NCBI GenBank assembly: GCA_037043015.1
Contig: CM073328.1
Location: 17,209,495-17,273,494 of the forward strand
Source of the DNA: Bryum argenteum
Lineage: Eukaryota > Streptophyta > Bryopsida > Bryales > Bryaceae
Direction: 5' to 3'
Length of the DNA: 64,000 nt
The notes beneath the pieces were generated by a model. It made no database searches. It saw nothing but the letters and a program-made list of their open reading frames with translations, and was not told where the DNA came from. Below are positions 1 through 10,966 of the stretch, piece after piece. The position numbers and the translations under genes are program-made. Numbering within the stretch: position 1 is the first letter of the stretch; each line of letters opens with the position of its first letter.

Positions 1-1284
1 ATAGGGATCAACGCTTCATCTTTATCTTTTTCAATTCTTTCCTTTTCTTTTGTTGCATTGCAGCTATGTCTCTGGCTTCTGTCGAATTTCGCTAAAAAAG
101 AAGCGGTGGGCTTGCAGGGAACGCAGTAAAGGGTAATAAACTTTATACATTGTAGTAGATTGACTAAGTCTGTTTTACTTTCTTCCCGACTGAATAAAAA
201 ATATTAGAAATGTCTGCGGGCCAACTGTATTAACTTCCGAAGGGTCATGTGGAGGAAATCACGGCGCTCCTGCTGCAGGTACACTACCAATGAGAGCCAA
301 CAAAACTGTGATCCTTTAGGAAAATTTATAAAATATGCGAGTGTACCACTGCTGCATACTAAAGTTGGTGGCTGTGTATCCAACATTCCAACTGTTATGG
401 CGCTAGATCTAAGGGGCGCTGACAGGGACTACAGATATCAGGTGACACGCGCCAGGAGCGTCCCCCATTCGCGCTGCGTGTACCGAACTAGCACTTTTAC
501 CTCGAACCCGCCTCCAGGTAGCCGGGTCCGCAAGGCATTTATTGGTTTGAATCCATTGCCTTGGTATTCGTAACGGTTTCTGACTGTTATTTTGGATGGT
601 GTGGGGTTTATAATAATATTGTAAATCTGGAATGTAATGAATATTTTGTTCCTACTATTTATAATTTTTGTTTTGGGTTTGGGTTTGGGTTTGAATTTGA
701 ATAGTAACTACATTTTCACAAGGGGAGGCTAGGGAATGTCCCTCAAGGGTTTACACTATGGTGAAGAGGGTTCATTATCAATGCCGCAAACTCACTTTTA
801 GCCAACTGGTAAATGAAGACCTTTGCCAAACTCGCTTCGAGCCAATTTGTAAACGAAGACCTTTGCTGATCAATCAAACTTTTGAGGACCTTTGTAACTT
901 CGTAACTGCTTCACTCGAAACCAGTCTTGGAGAGGTCATGCCCTCTAGAGTTCTCTCATGTTGACAAAAAGTTGACGGCTTTTGTTTACCACTTGTATCT
1001 TTCATCAATATAACTCGGACTTACCATGACTATTGTGAAAATGGCATTCCAACCATAGGTGTCTTGAATTGTATCATGGTGGAGAAGGCACTTCCATCAT
1101 TGGCATCACGACCTTCGAGTGTACATGCAAGGATATGATAGGTTGAACAAGGGGAATATAGATTTGAAGAAAGTTAATAGGTGAGAAAGTGTTAACTTTT
1201 TCAACCAATCTCATTTGAGGAGTCCCCTTCCAACCAATCACATCTTCCTACATTTCTAGACAACCGGTCGTGTCCACCATAGAA
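1..1284. other. Intergenic DNA, no gene recognised
   Basis: I see no supportable coding region on either strand. There is a short G-rich run of GGGTTT units near 676-695. Frames are short and resemble no family I know. Confidence 0.5.
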
Positions 1285-1742
1285 TTAACCCCTAATCCGG
1301 TCATTTGGGGTCTGGTCAGCCCCATATTTACTATATTTAACTCGTACGAGATTGAAACCTTTTGCAGTTGAAGAGTTTTTCAATAGCTTTCTGAAAAGTC
1401 ATTTGCGTAGGCACATTCCTATTTCACTTAGGAATAGGAATTTGAAGAGCCTCAGTTCAAACTTACTCTTAAAATTGCTTTTCTCGGTTCACAAAAAACT
1501 TCAAACCCATTTTGCAACAAGGGAAAAAAACTTTTTTTCAATTTTGAATGTTATGATCTCACATTTGGTATGGAATTTGGAACTAAGTTTTGGTACACAC
1601 ATACATGGACAAGTTAAGTATATAATCTTACAATTACGTACTTGAGATTATGTCAAAAGTTGAAATTTTTCATCTTGCATTAAAAAGAGGGTGGTTTTGA
1701 GGAGTTCTAACAGTTTTGGGGGCTTTCGACTTTAGGGGTTAA
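1285..1742. mobile_element. Non-autonomous TIR element with TTAACCCCTAA ends
   Basis: The segment begins TTAACCCCTAA and ends TTTAGGGGTTAA, so its termini are inverted copies. The same ends bound longer elements at 6352-7285, 48186-49126 and 58456-59390. The interior is AT-rich and shows no transposase. Its middle resembles the 36.7-37.5 kb segment, for example in a GAAACCTTTTGCAGTTGAAG-like stretch and a TTTGAAGAGCCTCA-like stretch. It is probably a short deletion derivative moved by a relative elsewhere. Confidence 0.5.
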
Positions 1743-3404
1743 TTGCCCCGACTGAGTCCCTTGCTTTTCTATAGGCCACTTCTCAGAACTGTAATATCCT
1801 TGCACTGACTATAAATCAAGGTCAAGAATAAGCATAAGGATGCATTCATTAGACAGCATTGATTAATCAGGCACGAGAGAATGTCCTGCCCAATCTTCAA
1901 GTACATGATGATGATAGGATGAAAAGTTCAGTTGACAAAGGTGGTTGTCAGACAGCAGAGGACGTGGAAATGATTTGTGCCCCTAGTTATGATAGTACAT
2001 AGAATTTTGTACTTATGAAAAAGGTTTTCCGTTATGAAGGACAGACTCTAACCGTACTTCACATACCGTGAATTGATTGTAAGAATTTCGAGTTCCAACT
2101 TCCAAAATAATCTCCAAGTAAAAAAACTTAAATCTTGTAGTATGAGTAATGGACTGAGATTTATAGAACAAAATATATTCTGGCACTAAGTTAGAGCATC
2201 TCCAACGGAGACTCTGGGAGGCAAGAAACCCGCTGTCAAACTCAGAAAACAAAATCGCACCGTCAACTCTGCAACGGTAGCGTGGAAGTCAGGCTCGGCC
2301 AAGGAGGCCCAGGGCACGGCCACATCGCAGGATATAGAGAGCTCTGTACAGAGCACTTGGGAGGTGGGCAACGCGAATATTCGTGTATTGTGCTGCGAAG
2401 TTGCCCTATGACACAGGATAAGACGGGATAATCACTATCAGAGTCCAGCTTGCGGCACACGTTGAGGAAATTAGGTCTGTAGGTCTGTACAGACACTCGC
2501 TCGCCCAGCAATTGCCTTCCTCTTTGCAGGAAATTGCGTGAGAACGAGTTGATGGCGTGTCGTCGCTCTCTTCGCTCTCAAGTCGGCCGAATTTCATTTC
2601 CCTGCTAATATTTGCAATAGCAACGCGCAAGGGGACTGGAAATGTCGCCACACTTTCCTTAGCAGGCCACGTCCCAGCGATCAAGCGCTCTGAGCTCGGA
2701 CGGAGGTAACGACGGGAAAGTGCGGAGTATCCAGGTATTTGAGTCTCACAGAGATTTAGGGTTCAGGGTTTGCAAGGATGGTGAGGTTAATTTTCTCGCG
2801 AGTTTCTTGGTAGTTTCCATGGCCAAGGCCGGAGTATCGGATTTTCGTGTCTCGCCATGTCCGTTACAGATCTTTCGAGCTACAGGAGGATAATCAGTTA
2901 CGGCGAGAGCCGGATAGGGCGAATGCTCGAAAATCTCGTGAGTTTTAAGGTCTATTCTCTCGCACTTTTTTTGGTAATTTCTACGGTCGTGGCTGGAGCA
3001 TTGGTATTTTGTGTTTGGCTATATCCCTGAGAGATCTTGAGGCAACGGGGAGTCAAAATGGCTTGCACACTCCGAATAGATACGACAGACACTAAAATTG
3101 GACTTGGTAGCAATCGTTTGGACACGATGTCCGAAACACAAAGGTTGTTATATCTGAATAATAACTGTGTTATGAATGGAACGGCAGTTGTTACGTCTTT
3201 GCTCTTTTTTTGAATGCCAAACCACAGAAAAAGTAGCAAACAGGCAGTGGATCTTCGTATTCGGAAATTGTATTTATTAGAAAACAATGTTCTCGCAGCA
3301 CGATGATCAATCTGTATACAACCGTGATTGTGTAGCACTATGATTACATGGCTGCTTCTTTTTGACAACAATCGGCTTCTGAAATAGACATTGACTGGTC
3401 TAGT
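1743..3404. other. Intergenic DNA with a small local duplication
   Basis: No recognisable gene. The stretches at about 2785-2850 and 2940-3005 are related (TTCTCGCGAGTTTCTTGGTAG versus TTCTCTCGCACTTTTTTTGG, each followed by a GGCCGGAGTAT or GGCTGGAGCAT block), so a local duplication is present. GC content is higher around 2200-2900 than in the flanks, but no long frame is open. Confidence 0.4.
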
Positions 3405-3752
3405 TCACCGAAATGGCAATTGAGGAAGGCAATTGGCACACGGAGAGAGAGCACTAAGCATCCTGTTAGGGAGCTCGTATCCGTTCCTGGAAACTAATGA
3501 ATGACACTTTTGATCTACAAAGAGGAGAGACAGCTTCCTCATAGTCTGGCAGTACCTTGATTGACTAATCTTTGCACTGCCCGCTTTATAGATTTTCTTG
3601 AAGTCGGGATGTCCTGTATCGCCCTCCGCAGCAATGTACATGGACATCACACTTGGTAGAATTCTGCTCACAGGTGCACGTGGCTCTATCTGCGTGCGGA
3701 TCAAGCTCGTGAAACTTCGACAATAAACGAGCCCGTACGCATGGATGTCCAT
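3405..3752 (-). CDS. Possible 115-aa ORF downstream of a micropeptide gene
   Basis: This frame starts with ATGGACATCCATGCG, 7 nt after the stop of the micropeptide ORF at 3760-3855. The same spacing and a similar ATGGATGTCGATGCG stretch follow the last micropeptide in arrays A-D. A short R-x-x-x-SLI segment here (RSFTSLI) lies in the same frame as RHPKSLI or RHSKSLI in the arrays, and an EGDTG/EGDGK match follows. It matches no family I know. It may be a decayed 3' untranslated block that happens to stay open. Low confidence. Confidence 0.28.
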   Translation of the reverse strand: MDIHAYGLVYCRSFTSLIRTQIEPRAPVSRILPSVMSMYIAAEGDTGHPDFKKIYKAGSAKISQSRYCQTMRKLSLLFVDQKCHSLVSRNGYELPNRMLSALSPCANCLPQLPFR

Positions 3753-3759
3753 CTCTCGT

Positions 3760-3855
3760 TCAGTGACGGACAGTATAGATAGGGCGGTCAGGCCAAGAGA
3801 CCGGCCTCGGTTGCGGGTTGTAGATGCTGGATGCTGAGTTGTCCTCGGGATTCAT
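3760..3855 (-). CDS. Micropeptide, family 1 class III, diverged solitary copy (31 aa)
   Basis: A 31-codon ORF that starts MNPEDNSASS and continues IYNPQPRPVSWPDRPIYT before a short tail and TGA. It shares the Y-N/H-P-x-PRPVSWP-x-x-RP-x-[YH]T pattern with the last ORF of arrays B and C (TYHPRPVSWPVGRP). The surrounding DNA is far more diverged from those arrays than the arrays are from each other, which argues for selection on the peptide. It has no signal peptide or membrane segment, is Pro-rich and carries net charge near zero. No class I or II ORF lies upstream. Function unknown. Confidence 0.6.
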   Translation of the reverse strand: MNPEDNSASSIYNPQPRPVSWPDRPIYTVRH

Positions 3856-4190
3856 CTCTTCTGCGAATCTCTATGAACCTCCCACAAGCAGCAGCTATCG
3901 TTATGTCCTTCCTGCACACGAATTCCTCGCGAGCGCACTTGAACAACTACTCTCACAGGCTTGGTACTCACACTTACGCCCTTTCCTGCACAAAATCTTC
4001 ACTGCGCAGAGCTTCTCTCACAGGCTTGATTCTCACACTCACAACAAGAGAATGCTGACCATAACTCAAATGCTCGATGAATTTGCTTCTATCGAAGTCT
4101 TATGTAGATGAGCGAGTCTCACTGGCACTCTGACAAAGCACCCCATCAACTTCCTTTTGACCGGGATGGGGTTATCAATCGTAGTAAGTC

Positions 4191-4246
4191 TGCAAATGTC
4201 TGTATTTACTCCCACCCCTGCAAATGTCTGTATCTACTCCCACCCC
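4191..4246. repeat. 28-bp unit, two tandem copies
   Basis: Two adjacent 28-bp units begin TGCAAATGTCTGTAT and end ACTCCCACCCC, differing at about one position. They lie roughly 340 bp upstream of the minus-strand micropeptide ORF. They contain TGTCTG, a motif that also recurs near the other micropeptide promoters. Confidence 0.6.
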
Positions 4247-4309
4247 GACTGCTATAAAAAAAACATGTCTGCACACTCGGTTTCAACGAGTGTTAGGCAA
4301 AGGGTTTAG

Positions 4310-5370
4310 CAAGTATCGCAATATACAAGACTTGATATACCCTTACCTGCCACAGGATATCTCGAATCTAGTTTAATGCTGAATTTGAGGTACCCTTGCT
4401 GATACCCTCCCTCCCAACACTGATTTTCGCCTCCGGAGCGGCGATAGTGCGCACCTTCTAGGTCATGATCAAGGACGATGGGAGCAGTAATTAATTTTCC
4501 TTTTATTTTGACGCATATGAAAGTTACTTTCATCGGGGAGCAGCAACTTTGGCCAGCCAATCACAAGCTGCGAATACCGCGTGCACCCGCCAGCGTAATC
4601 ATCCTCGAAGCTCGTCTCAAGGTACTGTTCTGTTGCCGCATATCCTTTGTCTGTAACAGTTCCGACTTCCGATCGGTAATTTTGTCGGCACTGTTGAGAT
4701 AAGTCACAGATATGCCTCGGTGCTTGCTCAAGAGATGAAGCACGAGTCTGTTCTGAGTGAGTACTTTTTTGTTGAAATCTCAACAAGAAAATTAATTTTA
4801 ACTATCAATCAGGAATGGCTCGTCACTTAAAATCTCCCAAACTTCTTCCTACATATTTGATGATGTTTCTGCCAAATCCTAATGTTTTTTAAGAGTGTCT
4901 GCAAAGTGGAAGGCAAGGATATCGCACTGTCCTAGTTTGAGATATCCTTACTCGTCCCCACTGATATCTCAAATCTAGGACCACGTTAGATATCTTGGCT
5001 GATACCATCCCAGTACTGGTTTCAACCTCCGAAATCAATCACGCTGCTTCACTCGGTGCCAACAAATACGAGTTTTCGGTGAAAGATTTTTTTCTAAATT
5101 TAGAAGGACGGTGAGATCGGAGTCAGTAATTCTTCCTGTAATTTTATTTTTCTTTCGTTACTTTCATTCAATAATACATTGACTGTTTTGGAGAGTAAAA
5201 CAAGTTACTTTCATCGAGGCGCAGTAACTTTGGCCAGCCGCCAATGCCGCGTGCAGGTACTATTCCTCGAAGCTCATCTCAAGGTTATCTGTTTCTCAGG
5301 ACACCCATTCGTCTGCAGAGTGCAGACATTCTTAACGGTTCCGACCGGTATCATCGTTGAGATCCGGGGT
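4310..5370. repeat. Two degenerate copies of the array upstream module
   Basis: Stretches around 4325-4410 and 4915-5010 carry TTTGAGGTACCCTT-like and CTAGTTTGAGATATCCTTAC-like sequence. It matches the module found about 0.6-0.9 kb before the micropeptide ORFs in arrays B, C and D (26216, 32386, 38719). Each copy is followed by a related block with GTTACTTTCATCG and AACTTTGGCCAGCC (4520-4560 and 5206-5240). So this kilobase is an internal duplication of array-type flanking DNA. No coding frame is convincing. Confidence 0.45.
4708..4742 (-). pseudogene. Fragment of the RGLG-type E3 ligase exon
   Basis: About 33 bp here match the RGLG exon at 45421-45453 with only two differences (GATATGCCTCGG then a variable GC/TG step, then CTCAAGAGATGAAGC). 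On the minus strand it would read LHLLSKHRGIS against LHLLSRRRGIS in the intact gene. Flanking sequence does not match the gene, so this is a small captured or filler fragment inside array-type DNA rather than a gene. Confidence 0.55.
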
Positions 5371-6351
5371 TGAATTTTTCACTTTTTTTGGGTCCTTGTA
5401 CCGGATTTTATTTTTATTTGATTTTTTGTTGTTCAATTTCCAGGTTTTTAAACTGGAGCCAATATTTTCGATGGAGGGGTAGCTATATAGTATACTGAGA
5501 TTTTTTTAATTTTTTTTTTTTAACAGTTAATGTATGAAAGTATATGGAGGGGGGAGGAATGTAACAATTTCAATGCTGGGTGGTCACTCATTATTACAAG
5601 AAGAGTCAATGCTAAATTTGTGAATGTGTATTCAAATGCTCAGGAGACACTAGCACGGTTCAGTCCGTCTTGTCTATGTCTAGTCCGGTTCTTCACTAGG
5701 TCTTGCCCTGGCCGGTTACCGGCTGGGGATCAACTTGTTCCTTTTATTTTTGCAATTGAAGCCTCTTCAATTTGTTCCAATATATATATGCTCAGGAGAC
5801 AAAATCAACGTCAGTTATCATTTCAGTGAAAATTTGGGTTGCTTAGGAATGCAGGTCATTTACTGCACTCCCAAATTTGGGTTGCTTAGGAATGCAGGCA
5901 GTACCCCCTTGCCCTAGCCTGGGCTGAATCTTAGCATCGAAATTCAATTCGCTCCAATTGAATAATCAATATAAAAACCGTAATGGGAGAACATATTTTC
6001 AATCCATTTTAGATTTAATTTATGTACAAAATTTGAAAATCAGTTCTGAGACGATGATCTTGATTATGTAGCTATGTAAACAAAATGACCTAGCCTCATG
6101 GATGTTACACGGGAGAGGAATATTTTTTATCCTGTTTCCTTCAAAAAAAATTCAATAGAGTAGAGTGCTCTATAATGGAGTAGGTCTAATAATGGAGTTC
6201 TAGTAATCTTCACTTAGCGGTATGTTGTAGCTTCTCAATTCAAGAATACAATGTACTAAGAGCAAACATTAAATGATGTCATTCGTGGTCCACGTAATGA
6301 ATTTGTGCGACCTCACAAAATTGAAAGTAAATCTGTTTCATTCTTCCATTC
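5371..6351. other. AT-rich intergenic DNA
   Basis: No gene recognised. A short direct repeat of AATTTGGGTTGCTTAGGAATG occurs at about 5830 and 5875, flanking a 45-bp step. Otherwise there is nothing I can support. Confidence 0.4.
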
Positions 6352-7285
6352 TTAACCCCTAAAAATTCAAGGAAACCGATTTGGTTTTTTGAGATTTCGG
6401 GCAGCTCATTTTAAGAAGATAAATTGATATTTTTGCCTAAGATTTTTACTGGGTGCTCCTTATACTATAATGTGTATGTGGTAAAATTCGCAAAGCCAAC
6501 TTTTAATTTTATAACCTTCATCTAGATATTTTAGGTTTCAAGTCCAAAATGGGCATTTTAAAATTAGCTTCTTTGAAGTATTCTTTTTTGAAAATATGTT
6601 CATTACCAAATTATTATTCAAATTCCAAAGTGTCCGAAGTCAAAAAGTTTACCAATCTTACAAGGACAGCCTCCAAAAGTTTCAAAAACATACTTCACAA
6701 TTTCTAGTAATTTTACAATTTTTTCTTTCAAAAATTGCCAAAATTTGAGAAATTGAATTTTTCCCAAGATTTATTTTTTCAAAATTCACATACTCATAAA
6801 GGCACCTACTCACCATCCAAATTTTTCTTAAACTTAATACATCATATGTGGTGCTTGTTTTACTATATTGTTTTTTTAGACCTTTGTTCATAAAATAATG
6901 TACATTAAGGTCAAAAAGTGGAATGAGTCTCTAAACTTTTGCATGAGCGTACCCGACTTGATTACGTACATGGAAAAAAATGAGGGGAGAATGTTTGGAG
7001 TAACAATCATCAAGTTGCCCTTGGCACCATTTAGACAATGCCTCGCAGACAGCGGCAAAAAAAAGTGTTAGACAAACTTTGATTGTTACTATCTCACAAA
7101 TGACAAACATCCAACGGTTGAAATTTTGGCCAGTCCTTTGTATACAAGTTAGGTACAAGATCTTATGGTTCAAAGTCTAAAACCAGAACAAAAAGTTTCT
7201 CCATTTTCCCATTTCCCGATAGAGGGGAAAAAGGGCAGTTTTTGGTTTTGGAGGTTGAGGAAACGCTTGGATTTTTAGGGGTTAA
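6352..7285. mobile_element. TTAACCCC-ended element, about 0.93 kb
   Basis: The left end TTAACCCCTAAAAATTCAAGG and the right end (CTTGGATTTTTAGGGGTTAA) are inverted copies. The whole element aligns in inverted orientation with 58456-59390. Shared internal landmarks are the GGGCAGCTCATTTTAA block, TTTTTGCCTAAGATTTTTACTGGG, and the ACAATCATCAAGTTGCCC stretch. It contains no transposase frame, so it is non-autonomous. The TTTAGGG at the ends resembles the plant telomere repeat, which may be coincidence. Confidence 0.65.
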
Positions 7286-8245
7286 CTCTCATTCACATGT
7301 TCGAGAAATGACCATAGTCAATTTGATTCAGCATTCATGTCTTAGTAGCAAATGAATAATGAATAAATGATACTTTTACACAAAAGTGTGAGGAATGTAG
7401 AACATAAGGGATAACCTGTTAAATTTCCTGCACCAAGGATGTCAATTTTTTTTTTACCTAAAGTCCCAAGTCCCAACATAACCCCTAGGAGCTCAATCAG
7501 CCATTTTATGGTTGATCCTGATTTCGAGAAGGTTTACCTAGATAAAATTGAATCACAACAAGCCTTCAAAAACAAACACGGCAAGGTTTTCTTGGTGTGA
7601 GAAAACTTACTATTTAGGGAAACTAATGAGGTTCCTCATAGGTTATTAGTGGCCTCCTTCCATTTTATAGTATAAAATATGATTTTTGCCAATCATATCA
7701 ATTTCCGATAACTAATAATAAAAAGTACATTTTGTATTGAATTTCACAGGTTTAGTCTTTTTAATTCATTATAAAAAAAATATTTCCTATCTTAGGAGAT
7801 TGAACTGTATTGATCTTAATTAGGATTCAAGGCTTTATACTATTTTTGGAGCACTACATCACAAGAGTTATGGAGTTCATATTTTATAACACATCTAAGT
7901 TTTTCTTCAAACCCTTTGAGCCTTTGTGGATTAAGGATTTTCCCCATGCGTGCAAAGGTGGACAGACCCCTCTACGCCGTTTCCAAAATCAACTCCTACA
8001 TAAACACCATGTTTATCAAATTGGGAAAACTTCCAGTCACACGAAGTACCTGGGGTTCTCGTTGATCTCATGTGAATCCAGATTGATGTGGTAATCTTGG
8101 ATAAATCAAAAACTTGGTATCTTGTAGTCTAAGATGCATAAATACCTTATTAATATTTTTTTGGAGATTTTAATGGAATTTTCTATGGATTTTCTTTTTT
8201 TGAATTCTTACATTATCATAGATATCAGCTGAAATATGATTACAT
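7286..8245. other. AT-rich intergenic DNA
   Basis: I see no gene, RNA or repeat that I can support here. Confidence 0.4.
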
Positions 8246-8548
8246 AAGAGTTGTTAATTAGTATTACCGACGTTGATCGCAAACCGTAACACTAAATGTG
8301 ACACATCACCATAGTGTTACAACACTAATTGTCAAACCATGACACTAAATGTGAGAGCATGCACACTTTCTTGCAAGTGGAAAAATATTTTGGAAGGGGT
8401 GCAATTGGTGGCTTGAAGAAAAGACAATGGACACTGATTGCAATGGTCGCCCAAAGTGAACAATAATCTTAAGTGAGCTGGGAAATAGTGTTCTTTACCA
8501 AAAGTTACTTGTTACACTAATCTCCACGTAACACTGTTTAACATCTAT
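8246..8548. mobile_element. MITE with AAGAGTTGTTAATTAGT ends, worn copy
   Basis: It begins AAGAGTTGTTAATTAGTATTA and aligns along its length with the better-preserved element at 42549-42869. Shared landmarks are CGTAACACTAAAT, GAGCATGCACACTTTCTTGCAAGTGG and CTCCACGTAACA. The right terminus has decayed (TTTAACATCTAT instead of ATTAACAACTCTT). It is non-coding. Confidence 0.65.
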
Positions 8549-9639
8549 ATGTAGTACAAATATGGTCCGAAAGGAATAGTAGAGGGTATAATAATTATTC
8601 GGAAGGTATATATGGTACCCGAAGAAAGTCAAACTTGTGAACATTGTTAGTAAATTCTTTGATCAAAAGTGAAAAGTCATAATGGTTATATATCAATTAG
8701 TGACAACACTAAATATAAATTCTAGTGTGGTGTTCGTGACAACCATTGAACTGCAATCCAGTAACAACTGTTCAGCGTTGGGGCAACCTTTAGCTAATTA
8801 GAGTAGCTAGTAAAATAGCAACGCACCAGATGATTGAGATGCGGGAGATTTTGCAATTGGAGTCAGAGATTGACTAGCTAATAATGATGAGTGGTGAGTG
8901 ATCGGTGATGAGTGGAGTGGTAGCCGGAGCGAGCTTGCATTGTCTTTCCCGCTCAGAGAGTGAGGCTGCACTCAGGCAGTAAGAGTACTATTGTCTGCAT
9001 GCGCGTAACAGTGCAAGGGGGAAAAATTGTTGGTACCGTAAATGCACCGTAAATGACTCGGATATCTCGCAATCGATAAAACTGAACTGTTGCCTCATTT
9101 GCCCAATTTCCGATTAAGCGATGCTAGGAAGCTCCGGTTTAAAGTGAACCCTGTGATCAAAGGATTACTGCACAATGGATTACTGCACTTCATGTGGAAA
9201 GGCTCCTCAGTGTATTTCTTGCTCATGAAATTGCATAATTATGAAAAAAATTGTTTCATGTAATCGTTGTGACCTGAAAAGAAGTGTGACTTAAGTTCAA
9301 ACGGAGAAAAGATATGAAAAAGCAACACTTTTATTCTATTCATGGAATTTAACAGTAAGTGAAAAACGATGTGCTACTTTCAGAAATCCCCACCATATTC
9401 AAATCATCAAGTTTGTGATTAATGCACAATATAAGAGAAGAAGAAAATCACTATTTAAATATTTCATTTATTATAGCCCAATTCTTATAAGCCACTGATG
9501 TTTATTAATAAAACTTACCTGAAGGTTAGAAGTAAAATTACAAGGAACCGGCTACCACTTTTTACCATCCATTATGAAGATATTTGTTGAACATATCGAA
9601 GAAATACAATTTATTTTAATATTGCACCCCAGACTTTAA
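8549..9639. other. Intergenic DNA with a MITE-like scrap
   Basis: Around 8640-8740 the sequence (GATCAAAAGTGAAAAGTCAT, then GTGACAACACTAAATATAA) resembles the interior and right end of the 57000-57142 MITE. The rest holds no recognisable gene. Confidence 0.4.
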
Positions 9640-9984
9640 ACTCGTGCTTACCGGCCAGCCAGCCCCGCTGCCTCCGTCTTCGTAACGGGGCCACGATGGT
9701 TCAATACCGGTGCTTGACGTGCCAAATTGGACGTTTCGGTAAGATCCAGGCAAGCTCTAACGGAGTTTACAGCCTGTCTGATTGAACAACTTCCATCGCA
9801 GCACAAATTACGCCACTGTAAAAAGCACCGTGACATTAGCCAGCCTTGCAAATTAGGAATCATACGGTGGGTGTTCGCACTTTATGCCAGCTGCTTGCGT
9901 ATGTTGCTGATATTGCTCATGGTCTTTCATACAGACTTCAGTAATGTCTGTATAGATTGGTCAGCTTGCACATTTTCAGCGGGC

Positions 9985-10036
9985 AGCGACAGACTTTTGG
10001 TATGTGAGCCACCCGAGGCATTGTCTGGCTATATAT
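9985..10036 (+). promoter_or_regulatory. Array A promoter
   Basis: ACAGACTTTTGGTATGTGAG sits just upstream of a TATATAT box at 10030-10036. Arrays B, C and D have the same arrangement (CAGACATTTGGGTATGTGAG, then TATAAAT). The first ATG lies about 140 nt downstream of the TATA box. Confidence 0.55.
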
Positions 10037-10171
10037 CTCTGTACTCAGCCATTCTCCAGCCATCTTCATTCCGAGCGCATTCAATTGATGCAATTCCTGC
10101 ACTCAGCGTACCTCGGTCCAGTGTTGTAGTGAGCTTTCAGGCGTCATTATCTTAGCTTCTCTTCTAAAGAC

Positions 10172-10258
10172 ATGGATTCGGATGGTGTTTACGAAGACAA
10201 TTCGAAGAGCAATGTCTATGTAGGAACGACAACCATCAGTCCAATTCTGAGTGCGTAG
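10172..10258 (+). CDS. Micropeptide A1, family 1 class I (28 aa)
   Basis: The ORF starts in AAGACATGG context and begins MDSDGVYEDNSKSNVYVG, followed by a short TTTI-containing tail. It is nearly identical at its N terminus to A3 (MDSDGTCEDNSKNNVYVG) and similar to B2, C2 and D2 (MDSDGN..SDGSKTNTYNPP). The YNPP of the other copies is replaced by YVGT. It is hydrophilic and has no signal peptide. It is the first ORF behind the array A promoter. Function unknown. Confidence 0.5.
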   Translation: MDSDGVYEDNSKSNVYVGTTTISPILSA

Positions 10259-10398
10259 TGGAGGTTTTGTAGTTGTTGGAGCTCGTAAGTTTCCTGTTGT
10301 GAAGTTTTCTGCAGTGCGCTTGCATACTCTGCAATTGCAAGTGCCTTTGAGTCGTAGCGTTTACTATCTGTAACATATCAAGTAGTAGTTGTGTAGAC

Positions 10399-10497
10399 AT
10401 GGGTGAAGACGCGCCCAAGACTGACACTTTCAACCCTCCGCCGAGTCCGCCGCCTGTATGCACCGATGATCTTCCTGTGGATACCGCCCTGGACTGA
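10399..10497 (+). CDS. Micropeptide A2, family 1 class III-like (32 aa)
   Basis: It starts MGEDAPKTDTFNPPPSPPPV. The TDTFNP core matches class II/III ORFs elsewhere, but the WPVGRPV tail is replaced by a CTDDLPVDTALD ending, so it is a diverged member. It lies 140 nt after A1 on the same strand, in GACATGG context. The partner ORF A4 has the same N-terminal layout (E-D-A-P-K-[ST]-D-T) and keeps the tail. Function unknown. Confidence 0.45.
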   Translation: MGEDAPKTDTFNPPPSPPPVCTDDLPVDTALD

Positions 10498-10648
10498 GCA
10501 TGTGTGTCGATGCGGAGATCGTGGGGCCAGGATTCTTCGAAGCGCATTCAATTGTTGCAATTCCCCCTCTCAGCAGTTTCCGGTTCTGAGTGGTTCAGTG
10601 TTGTAGTGATCTTTCCGGCGTCATTACCTTAGTTTCTCTTATAGAGTC

Positions 10649-10726
10649 ATGGATTCCGATGGCACCTGCGAAGACAATTCGAAGAACAACGTTTATGTAG
10701 GAACGACAACCATCATTTGTAAGTGA
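10649..10726 (+). CDS. Micropeptide A3, family 1 class I (25 aa)
   Basis: It begins MDSDGTCEDNSKNNVYVG and ends after TTTIICK. It is the paralogue of A1 created by the internal doubling of array A. Base differences between A1 and A3 leave the frame open, although the two stop at different codons. The start context is GAGTCATGG. No targeting signal is visible. Function unknown. Confidence 0.5.
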   Translation: MDSDGTCEDNSKNNVYVGTTTIICK

Positions 10727-10858
10727 GTAGTGAAGGTCCTGTAGTTGTTGGAGCTCGTGAGTCCCTGTTGTGAGGTTTTCTGCAGTTTTAGCATACTCTA
10801 GAATTTTGAGTCGTAGCGTTCTTTTTCTGCAACATATCAAGTTAGAAGTAGTGCAGTG

Positions 10859-10966
10859 ATGGATCCTGAAGACGCGCCTAAAAGCGACACTTACAACCCT
10901 CAGCCGAGGCCGCCGCCGCCTGTCGCATGGCCCGTCGGTCGTCCTGTGAGTACCGCTCATGGGTGA
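10859..10966 (+). CDS. Micropeptide A4, family 1 class III (35 aa)
   Basis: It begins MDPEDAPKSDTYNPQPRP, then has a short polyproline run, then VAWPVGRPVSTAHG and a stop. The SDTYNP core and the WPVGRPV-x-TAHG tail are shared with B4 and C4, and in altered form with D4. It is the last ORF of array A. The GTGAGT inside GRPVS is a good 5' splice-site match, but B4 and C4 lack it, so I read it as coding. Confidence 0.58.
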   Translation: MDPEDAPKSDTYNPQPRPPPPVAWPVGRPVSTAHG

